A stretch of 64,000 nucleotides of DNA, from positions 45,157,501 to 45,221,500 of the forward strand of contig BRKX01000004.1 of assembly GCA_026008535.1 (NCBI GenBank). Reading direction: 5' to 3'. Under the pieces are notes generated by a model that made no database searches, had not been told where the DNA came from, and was given only the letters and a program-made list of their open reading frames with translations. Shown one piece after another: positions 23,349 through 35,300 of this stretch; position 1 is the stretch's first letter, and each line of letters starts with the position of its first letter. The position numbers were made by a program, and so were the translations under genes. Source of the DNA: Perilla frutescens (taxonomy: Eukaryota; Streptophyta; Magnoliopsida; Lamiales; Lamiaceae).

Positions 23349-26300
23349 ATGGCGTCATCGGAATTGGCACCACTTGTTTCTGTTCACTATGGCATCCCAT
23401 CGACCGCATCAACTCTTAGTTTTGATCCCATTCAAGGCCTCTTGGCAGTAGGGACTCTGTAAGTTCGATCGCCTTTATGCCTGAGTAGATGTTTGAAGCA
23501 TTTGTTTTTGTTTTGCGAGTAGCTATTGTTCATTGATGACTGGTGTGTAGTGGTTTACATTTAGCAAATTCTTTACTTTCCTATAATTACCTACCTCATA
23601 AGTTCAGTGGCAACATGCATTTTTTTTTAGTAGTTACCTATGTTCAATTATAAGCTACATTCTTTTGCCGCACCTCAATCTTTCCAATTTAGTATCATTT
23701 TGCCATTCCCAATGTATTAACAGTTTAACACATCATCTGAAGGTTGTAGGCATTGTTGCTGGCTATGATTTAACTATCATAGGTTTCATTGCTCACTCTA
23801 TTTTACGTTATGTGATATGGAGTGCGATAGCTGGTTACATTGTTAATTGATAAACATTTGATCACAGTGGATGCTGCAGTCCTTAAAATTGTATTCTATG
23901 CCGTACTACTAGTAATCTTTTCTTTTATTGGAAGGGGTGCAGAGATGGCAGGATTAAAGTGGTTGGTGGTGACAACATTGAAGCTCTTCTTATATCTCAT
24001 ACAGCTTTGCCCTTTAAGAACCTGGAGGTTTGTTACTATAATATTAAAAGAATTTTTTCTCATCCATCTATCTATGGCCTCAATTTGTCTCGTTTTGTTT
24101 TCTTCTTTGTTAGTTCTTTTTTATGACATCTTTCAAATCCTTTTGAGGCCTGATAGTTGAGGCTTCTTGACTGAATGTTTCTTTAGATTACGACTGTTCA
24201 AACTGTGATACTGCTGTAACAGATGCTTCATTTTCTATTTCTGTCACTGCACATTAATTTCCTATATTCACATGATAGTGATTCTGACATGATTGCATTT
24301 ACATCTCTTACCCATTTATAAATGGTAAGAGTTCTTATTTAACTAGATAATATTTATGTCAAATGTTCGCTTAAAAAGAAAGCCTTTGTTTATATTTCTC
24401 AAGAAGAGCAATGACTCTTATATTTGTTCGTAGATCTTTTCATCTCCTTGATAATCAAGTGATATCTTATTATATATCTTTTGGTTTATGCTTGTTCTTT
24501 TCAGTTCCTGCAAAATCAAGGTTTTCTAGTGAGCGTCTCCAATGAAAATGAAATTCTGGTATGTTATCACATGCACACACTCTAACTAATGAAACCCTTC
24601 TGTCTGCCCCGGCAAATTTTCACAATTTTTTATAGTTACTGTAGGGCTATCCAAGTTTCAATCAACTATAGATTCGTTTCCATATTATGCCTGATATTTT
24701 CTATTCCTTTTCTCCTCAACCACTTACTTTGTTTCTTTAATTACTTTCTGAATGTAACACACAGGTCTGGGATCTAGAGAAGAGGTGTATATCTTCCAAG
24801 ATAAAATGGGAGTCCACTATAACTGCATTTTCTGTTATCTCTGGTACCAATTACATGTAAGAGATATCGAGTTCTATATTATTTGCTTGTAGCACTGTTT
24901 GATTGTCACTGAAATAAACACTATAAATGAGGCCTCAATATTTCTTGCTATTATTGAACTTCCAGGTATCTTGGAGATGAGTATGGCTTTCTTTCAGTGC
25001 TAAAGTATGACGCCCAAGAAAAAAACATTGTTCCATTGCCATACCATGTTCCTCCAAATCTTATTGCTGGTAACTGGATCTCTAGGACGACTTTCTGAAA
25101 TAATTCATATGTGTTTGGCTTGTTAATAGTATCTTATGGTCATGTCAAAGTCTTATGCTAATTGGAAGAAGGCTGAGGATTCACCTTGTGAAGATTTAGT
25201 GAGCCAATAAGTCTGCAATGATTGCATAGTTCTTTTTTGGTCAATTTTTATTTTTGCTGGACATGGAAAGTGTGTGCATTTTTTTTTTTTTTTTTGAGAA
25301 AAAATCTGCATTTTAATGTTAATTGAGTCCCTAATGTGAAAACAATTAACAAAGTTTTTAAAATTTAAAGGGAACTATTACAACTATATATAGGCATGCC
25401 TTGGCCCATTCATCTCATGAGCATTTGAAGTGAGCCTTGATTTTTTTCCTGCTATACAGTTTTATTTTCTTAATGGTTAAAGTGCACTGTCAAAATAATT
25501 TCCCATTGTCATTAATTTTGTAGAAGGATCTGGGATTTCATTGCCTGATAATCAATCCATTGTTGGTGTGCTCTCCCAACCTTGTTTGTCTGGGAATAGG
25601 TAAAACTATTATGATTTCTTTTTTTATTCCTTGGAATTTCATCACCTTTGTTCCACATTCCCACAGTTTCGTGCACTTCTCCTGGAGTTCGCAATCTATT
25701 AACTAGCTGCAATGATACTATGCTTTAAGTTTGCCATTAAGGCATCAGCATGTGATGCTTCTCTAGCTCAAGTTTATATGTCCTTGTGTTTTAACTTCGC
25801 ATAAAGCACATGATTGTTGATCAAAGATACTATGCTTCAAGTATGCGAGTAGGTCCTGGGAGGCATCCTTTGTGAAAGTTTGTCTTTGGGATTGACCTTT
25901 GCATAAGGCACATGAAATGTTGATGAAGGATTTTTCTCTCTCTTTCGTTCATTTTTTACCTTCAAAAAGCAACAGTAGGAATATGTGAATTCAGATATTT
26001 ACTACTAGCTCACACTGCTCTTTACATCATAAGTTCTCTACTCTAACGCTCCACTTAGTTCAACAACGTATACGGGATATCCATAACATAGTCATCTCAA
26101 TTTCTACCCAATTTATTAGTATTTGAGGTGGGTCAATGAGTTGTCTCTTTTGAACTAATTGTGCAAATTGTTGTCTCCAGTTGCTTGGGAAATAGCTTTT
26201 GTTGTACACACACACACATGCGTATATTTATTTTATTTATTTTTTAACCTTGCTTTCCAAGCTTGTACATTCTGATCAGCAATTGAATACTATTTGTAAG

Positions 26301-29300
26301 TTTTCTTGTTCATTTTTCTGGGACTTAATTTACAGAAAGGGATAGATGATGGATGCTGAGAACCCATATGCTTGTTGTTCTCTGATTGCACTGAGCTCAA
26401 AATCAACTAGTGAACTTCTGTTAAACTGGGAATTTGGATCAACATTTACTAAATTGGAAGTTCACCTTCTATATTCTGTGCTAATATTTAGTTTAGAATT
26501 TGAACTCAAATAAAAAAATCTCATCAAATAGTTCTACATTATGGACATGGACATGTATGCATGTCTGGAATAAATATGGAAACCATTGGAAGTTCTATTG
26601 TGGAATGTTTATGGCTGTTGGGATTTATCTGTTCTACACCTACTAGGGATTTAGTAAACAACCTCGGCTAGATCTTGTCAGGTTAGAAATGGATATTGGG
26701 CCGTACTCGCCCTCACAAAACCGGCTAAAGTGGCACATGCCACTTCACCCAACCAATGTGAGACAATTTTAACATGTCAAAAGGTAGAGAGGATAAACAT
26801 GAAAAAAATTGCCCTTTTCTAATTTGCATTTCTTGATTATGTAGACTTATAAAACTCTTAAGATGGACAAAAGAAGTAGAAGAGAGAAGACACATTCCAC
26901 CTAGTGGTGGTTGACTGGTTGTTGAACATCCACATCCAAAAGCTTAAATCATATAGAGAAGATAGATGATAAAGATAGCAACTTTCAACTTCCAAGTCCA
27001 TGATGTTTAATATGATATCAGCGCAAACCACTAATAATCCATTCTTCAAGCTCTTACCTATTATTGAAGGTAATTGATACGCTTAGTATGATTGCTCTGT
27101 TTCATATGGCCTACACATCCAAGAAGACACATATGTCTTACTGTGAAATTAATTAATATAATAGCCCATTGATAGATGACAGTATATTCCCAGACAAGAG
27201 ACTACCATATCTATATGAGAATCATAGGGAAAAAATTGTGGAAACTCATTCATTTGTTTTATGTTCGGATCAGGGTCAAAGGTGGGTTTTATGGTGTTTG
27301 GTAACCTTCCTTTTAGTAACTTTTCCTAAAATTTTCCCAATTCAAGAAACATACTTGAGTGTCGAGGTTATGTGAATTCCAATGAGGAGAGCCACATTCT
27401 AGTTCTCCTGTATGAAGCCAAAATGTATCATCATGGGCACACATATACATATCTTTTTTGTATGTGTGTGTGTAGTTGAGCTCCCTAGTGACATGCTACG
27501 TATGTGCGTAAAAATGACAGTAATTATTTGAATGGCCTAAAGAAAGAAATAATTACTCGAAAGTCATCAAACCAAAGCGAAGCTGGTACTTATAAGGATA
27601 GTCAAAACTTTCCTATATATGTCAACCCACTCCCCATGTCCAAAAGTCTCCAAATTCTTGACATTATCAATGAATCAAACGACTTAGAATTTCAAATTCA
27701 TAATTAACACAAAGCGACATTACCTTTGCCATTTTGAAGAGAAATGGTCTGCATTCTAGTATACTAGGATCATCACAAAGCATAGATTTTCCTTACTCTT
27801 CCTTACTTTATCATTTTGTATGGTAGTTCCTAGGAATATTTGCAGGATACTGGTAAGTAAATGAACATAAGGTTTTTCCAATCCCCTGAATAGGATATAA
27901 ATCAACATGATTTCAATCTACATACCCATGGAGATTGGAGATTTTAGAAGTATCAGTTGTCACAAGTCAGCACTAACCTGTCTGCTATTTTGTAGGGTTT
28001 TGATTGCTTATGCGAATGGTTTGATTATTCTGTGGGATGTTACAGAAGACAGAGCGGTCCATGCCAAAGGCCATGGAGATCTGCAACTCAGAGGTGGTGC
28101 AGTTGTCAATTTTTCAGACAATGAGAGCCACACCCATCTGAATGATTCTTTAGATAATGAAGAAACAGATAAGGAAATAAGCTCTCTCTGTTGGGTGTCG
28201 CCTGATGGGTCTGTATTAGCTGTTGGTTATGTCGATGGAGATATTTTACTATGGAACCTATCAGCTTCTGAGAATAATAAGGGTCAGAAAACTCAGAAGT
28301 CGCCAAATGATGTTGTTAAGATACAACTATCGTCAGGAGATAAAAGGCTTCCTGTCATTGTTCTCCATTGGTCATCCAGTAAAGCACATAATGGTCATGG
28401 AGGTCAACTCTTTGCCTATGGTGGAGTAGATATTGGAGCTGAAGAAGTATTAATGGTATGCACTGAACCTGAATGTAATTGAGCTTCTCAAATTCTTTGA
28501 CGTGTATACATATATATTGATGCCTTTTCATATTAGTAATAAAGGTCCACTATGTTTCCGGGTATTAGTCTCCAATTCTGTAAATGGGTCTTGATTTGCA
28601 CTCTGACAATTTTGGCGTATTGTGAAGTTTGAATCCTAAGTGATTAGACTGATGTCACATTATGTTTATTTAGATTGATGGGGGAAATAATATACTATAT
28701 ATGTTTGATTAGACAACTTAAGCTCTAGGTGATGATCTGTACTGAAAGTCTTTGTTCTCCGGTTCACAAATGATTTCAGAAAAATCAGAACTCAATATCT
28801 TGATCTTCCCTGTAATGTCTCTCTCTATGTGTTATGCATGGTGCAACCACAACCACATATTCAGTATGAACTTCTGGAATCTTAAGAGATTTTGACTTCA
28901 AAATAGTCTATCATAGTGTCTGTTTAATTGAACTACTTCTGCTAGCAGGTTGGTTATATTCAAACACATTTTTCTCTAAACCATCTCTATCTGTCAGTAA
29001 ATTTATGATTTATGATTGTGATAAACTATTCTAAACATTCAAAGTAATTACCATTTTTCCATTCATTCTGTATTGGATATTTCATTTTAGTAAAAGTTTG
29101 CTTGGGCACTGCAGATCCTTGACCTCGATTGGTCTTCTGGGTTAGCAAGATTGAAGTGCATTGACCGTGTTGACCTTACCCTCCATGGATCTTTTGCAGA
29201 TCTGCATGTAGTATCACACAGTTATAAGGCAAACCACAGTGATGGGACATCATTGTTTATTTTGACCAGTCCAGGGCAATTGCATTTCTATGAGTATGGT

Positions 29301-32300
29301 TCTCTGTCTATGTTAAAGTCTGAGCGAGGAAACAATAATTATGTGCATGCGTTGCAATATAATTCAGTTATACCCACCGTGGAACCATATATGACTGTGG
29401 GAAAGCTTCATATGGTGGGTTCAGAGAGGAATATTCTTGGTGCACTCTCAAAGGTACCAGATATCAACAGCCTTGATTTGTGTGTACTATTTCATTTTAA
29501 TGATCAGTTATAGTTTTATTAGGCAGTTTCACCAACAAAGCAGCATCCAGATAATACGCTGACTGGTGGGAGTGCACAGTGGCCTCTCAGAGGTGGTGTT
29601 CCTTATCAAATTTCTACAACTGAATGTTATAGCGTTGAGAGAATTTATATAGGAGGATATCATGATGGATCTGTACGAATCTGGGATGCCACTTTGCCTG
29701 TTCTGTCACTGGTTTCTGTTTTAGGATTTGAGGTAAGTGGAGTATTAACTGTCAATCATACTAATGGTTTTGTTTGTTCCGGTGCTTCTCTGTATATATG
29801 CTGTTTAAAGCAAAGTTCCAACTCATTGATGCACATTCCTATCCTATATGTTTGCAGGTAAAGGATATTGAAGTTAATGGTGCTAGTGCTCCAATATCAG
29901 CATTGGATTTATATTCTCCAAACTTAACTTTAGCTATTGGCAATGAATTTGGTTTGGTAAGAAAAATAGCTTAAGATTTAGTTTGTCATTAGCTTCACCA
30001 CAGAGGACTAGATAATCCTACTAAAACTTTCATTTCTCTATAGATTTTCCTTCATCGGCTACAAGGAAACTCTAATCAAGCAACCGTTACTGTTGTAACT
30101 GAAACCCAGCATCAAGGTATCAATCATATCAATTTACCAACACTGGGAAGTTTAATGGCTAGTCTGTTACAAACTAATGGAGATGCATGCTGTTTTCTTC
30201 AGTTGCTTTTGCTCTTTTCAATAATTAATTTGAGCTGGATGCAGTAAAGTTAAAGTACAATGCTTGTCCTAAGATTTTACTCAACTTTACCTAATATCAT
30301 ATAAATGGTGGAGCTGGATAGTTATTTTCTAATTGCTTTGCTTGGCAAATAAATCACATACAGAGTCCACTTCTTCAAATTAGTTCAACGACAACTTCTA
30401 TGATCTCAAATTGATAACGAGTGACCATAATTTGTTATAAAAAGGTGCTTCTAACCTATGGAAGTAATCTACCCTAATGTTAGGGTGCAGTGATTTATGA
30501 CTGAATTAAAGTTGTTCATTATATCAAAACCCACATTGTTCTTCAAAGCATTCGATGTTTTTCCTGAGGAAGTCTATGGAAATACTTGGCTTCATAGTCA
30601 AAAAATATTATTGGATATGAACTATATGTTACTTCTTGTATTATTTGTAGACATTTCCTTTCCTTGATTGGGAAAGACACCATTCTATAAATGTAATTCT
30701 GATGCTTTTTTTGAGTAGTTATGGTATCTTATTTTTTAAATATGATGACCATTTAGTTTATCTGCAGTTTGTCATTTAGTAACTCTTCTTGCCTTTTTCA
30801 GTAGCTTATCTGATAGATTCTCTTCCAAGATATAATGACTATTATGTACGCTATCTACAGTTCATCCTTGCCGGCCTCAGGAGGGAAATTATTGTTCTAC
30901 CATATATTCCACCCTTAATTCTCCTGTGTGTGCCTTAAAATTTGCGACTTCTGGAGTCAGACTTATTGCTGGATTTGAATGTGGACAGGTAAGCACTGTT
31001 TTTACCAAAACTGTGGAATTAATAATTACTTCCTAACCCATAACATTTAGTCTTAAATTATACTTTACCTATTACAGGTTGCAGTGCTTGATACTAGTTC
31101 AGCTTCAGTTTTATTTATTACAGACTGTGTGTCTAGCTCAAGGTCTCCTGTCATGTCTCTGTCTGTTAGAATGTGTCCAACTCATCATAACCCAGTCGAG
31201 AACTCTGGCAATGGAACAGAAAGTGCATCTGCCCCAGAGATTGTGTTTGTCCTGACCAGAGATGCTCAGATGGTCATGATGGATTGTTCCACGGGCAATA
31301 TGATCAGTTCACAGCCAATACATCCAAAAGAAAAATCTATTGCTATAAGCATGTATATATTAGGCAAGTGTGCTCCTTGCTTACAGTCGTATGCACTTTT
31401 TGACACTCCGATATTTATGTGTTCTTGGGTTTTGAATGCAGAATCCCAACATCATCTTGCTGAAGGGTCTGGAAGCGTTTCTGTCACATACTCTCAGCGC
31501 ACCGAAGCTCAGAGTGAGCCTTTGCAAATCACTCATCAGAATCAGAGTGGTTTACCAAATGTTGAAGCAATGGAGCCTAATTTGGAGCACGAGATGCTAG
31601 CATCTCAGATTCTACTTTGTTGTGAGGAAACCTTCTACTTGTATTCTTTACAGTCTTTGATTCAGGTGCTTGTCATGTTCAATTGATTCTCTGTTTAACG
31701 TATAATATTTTCATTCACTCCTTAAAAGAAATTCATTATCTTTTAGGGGGATAATAACATTGTTCACAAATTGGAACTTGAGAAACATTGTTCTTGGACC
31801 TCAATCATCAAGAGAGATGCAGAAAGATATGGACTGGTAGTAGTCTATCAAACTGGAGAAATTGAAATATGGTAACCTCCTAATTCTGCTGCATATCTGA
31901 CTTTTAGGCCATGGTGCCCTCTTAGGTGCACTGATTTCATTTGAGATTTTATACTGCATAAAGGTGATTCAATACCAAGCCTAGCTCTGTTTTTACTTAA
32001 AACTATGAAGCTACTTGGTTTAATTTGATTACATGTAATTATAATGCTTCAACTGTTGTCCTCAGGAGAATTATGTTTAATGGTTATCCTGACAGATAAT
32101 TTATAATAAAACAATGTAATTTAAGATAGCTCTAAATTAAAATGGGGCTTTCGAAGAAAAATGCAGCATTATGATCCATTATTAGTGGCAGAATTGGTAT
32201 AAGATAATATGGGAAACTCTCTTGCCATCGGTAGCTACTTTAGCACATTATGTGAAAAATTATTGAGAAGGATTAATCTTTCATAGGCTTTTTATATTCA

Positions 32301-35300
32301 TGGTTTTAGGAGGACTGGGTTATTTTACCACCTTCATTTCACTGTATGTTGACATATTAAATCATATGGCATCTGTGACTAACAATTAGATTTGGCTTAA
32401 AAGAATGAAAATGATAGCATTTTGGTAGTTAGGGGGTGTTTGGCTGTAGAAGGGATCAGGAGAGATGGTACCGGGGAAAGGGAGAGAAATAATTTCTCTA
32501 CACCAAGCAGTCATTCTCATTCCCCTCCCAATTCCCAAATCACCTACCAAGGGCTTCTGCATAAATTGATTAGTTTCATTCACACATATACACATGCACA
32601 TGTTTGTCATTTGATCTCTTCAGTTTAAGAAATATGATGTTAATAATGATAACAAAAGATTATGATAATATTCTAATTGTTTCGGTCCTCTTGGGGACAC
32701 CCAAGCGGTGGAGACCCCTGTATAAAAGGGAAATGTCTCGTGTTCGAGACCCACTGCTCCCCCTTCCTGCAACTCAAATAAATAAATAAAAATATTCTAA
32801 TTGTTTGGTAATTATATCACCAATCTGGTCTCTCAATCTTCCATGAACTGGAAACTAGAGTTAATGAATTATTCTACTGTCTCTCACTTCTATGGATGCA
32901 GAAATAATTGTTTGTATCTTTTAGGTCTTTACCAGATCTTAAACCGCTGGGTATCACCTCATTGATGTCAATACTAAGGTGGAACTTCAAGAACAGTATG
33001 GACAAGACAATGAGTGCTTCTGAGAAAGGGCAAGTTACCCTGGTTGGTTCCTTTACAGAAAATATCTGCACCTAGGTTTTACTTTATTGCATGTATTTTC
33101 CTGAATCAGAGGAATTCTTTTCTCTGTTCCTATAAAATTATGTTTTACAGTATGCATCTAAAGGAAGTTTGGTAAGAAAAAGGTTACTGTACAATTGTTC
33201 TCCTTTTTAGCTGAAGTAAAACAAAGCATTTCATGTAGGACTGCTGTTAAACACTACTCTCCTGCATCTGCTTGAAGCTCCTGGTTAAAATGAATGTTTT
33301 CAACTGAATATATGATTCAGAGTGCTGTGAACCGATTGATTTTAATTAGTTTTGAATATTCTCTGCCTGCTTTTTATTAAATACATAAAGAAACAGAAAT
33401 ACTGCCCTTGTTTTACATCCCTCTAGTTTTCAGTAAATATTATGCAGAGGTGGCTCAAGATAAAAGTAATACTTTTGTTGACATCAAAATCTGGAGATAG
33501 GAACTTCCGGCTTTCATGCTACTGGGTAGACCTGTCCAGCTGGTTAAGCTGCTAGTTCCTGGAGTAACATTTTCAAAAGGTCATGGTTATTTATGCTGTC
33601 CTTGTAGGTCTGATGTTTTGGAAATAGAATGTGTCAGTTGATAACTGTTTGTTGAAAAAATAAAATAAATAATAGTGATTATGTCCGCATGATCGTCTGT
33701 CTGCGCTAACTATATTGCCTTCTTCGACAAAAGAATCGACACCAAAATCCTATTAAAATAAGGGAGACATTTCTGAAGGATGGCTTTTAAGATCTCTAAC
33801 TCAACACCAGAATCTTCTTTATTGATAAGAGTTAATTAGACAGAGGCAAAAAAGATTCACACTGTAAATGGTTAAGCTGAATTAAATGGCAATTGCAAAG
33901 TCAATGAAGAGATAATATCTGTTATTGTATTGTTTTATTTTTGTAAGATATGATTCAGATGAACACTTATAACTAGGACAACTGGAAGTCACAAGGCCTC
34001 CTTGGCTATCCAAGTGAAAATTCATGTCTGAAGTTACTGTAGATTTCTGCCATTGAAATGCTTTAGGTGGTTTGCAACACAGCGTTAAGCAGTTACGATC
34101 TGTTTCTTAATGCAATCATAGGTTGCAGAAAAGTAAGAACATCGTTGTAGCTACATTCTGATTTGATTATACAATCTATGTACCTCTTGACATGGCGTTA
34201 ACAAAACTTTTGCCTTGACACTGTGAGGTTCCAATTCTAATTCCAGAATTCCCTCTCTAGCAGCATATTTCATATCTATTTTTAATTTTTGTTTTATCAT
34301 CCTAGTTCTGGACTTGCTTCAATGTTGTAGAAAGCATTGGCAAGCCAATGTTCCAGGATCCAATATTGAGGACATTCAGTTATGAGTATTTGATCTTGAT
34401 TTATCTGGATATTTAACTTGCGAATATGGTTTCTAACTTTTCTAGGTCAACGGTTGTGAATTCGCTATTGTATCTCTTTTGGCGTCTGATGATGAATTCA
34501 GGTCTTCTCTCCTCCGCTCCCCCACCCCCAAACAAAAAATATGGCCTGTCTCTTTCCAATAAGCCCTGACAAGAAGCTATGTTTTCTTAGGACTCGCAGG
34601 CCTTTACCATGCCTACATGATAAAGTCCTTGCTGCAGCTGCAGATGCTGATGTTAATTACTTCCAAAACCAAAAGAAGGAACAGGTAGTCACTAGTCATA
34701 AACACAGTCAGTTCATAGATTTTCGTTTTCCTGAACTCTTAAAGAATTTGTATGTTTCCATGGCCAGAGTGCTCTGCCTGGGTTTGTCAATAATATGATA
34801 AAGGGTTTGAAAGGTGTTAAGGAAGAGCAGCATATGAATAATGCAGAAGGTCGTGAAATTGTGATTGCGCATTTAGAATCTATATTTTCACGGTTTCCGT
34901 TTTCTGACCCATACAATTTTGAAGACATGGAACTTCTAATTGGTGAGTTTGAGCTGTAATCTATTGTAAAACATGTCACTACCTTAATTTATAAAGAATG
35001 AAGAAAGAAACGTGTAAAGTAATTATGCCCTTAAAAGTGTTTATTATCTGCAGATGACATTGATATTGAAGAACCTGTTCCTTATGCATCGTCTTCACAA
35101 AAGACCATTGGTGGCTCAAAAGGTTAATGTTACAAATTTCTCATCTTGGATAGTGGTTTTATGCCTTACTGACCCCGAACATTTTTTCCTGCTTATCTAG
35201 AAGTGGGAAATGAGCGGGATAAGTTATTTGAAGGTAGTTCTTATACTAAACCAACAGCACGAACACATGAAGAAATCATTGCAAAATATAGGAACACGGG

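Noticed and set aside
32683..32790. A tRNA gene
   Set aside because: Only promoter-like boxes are present. A cloverleaf cannot be folded convincingly, and the (aaat)n tail and target duplication show it is a SINE.
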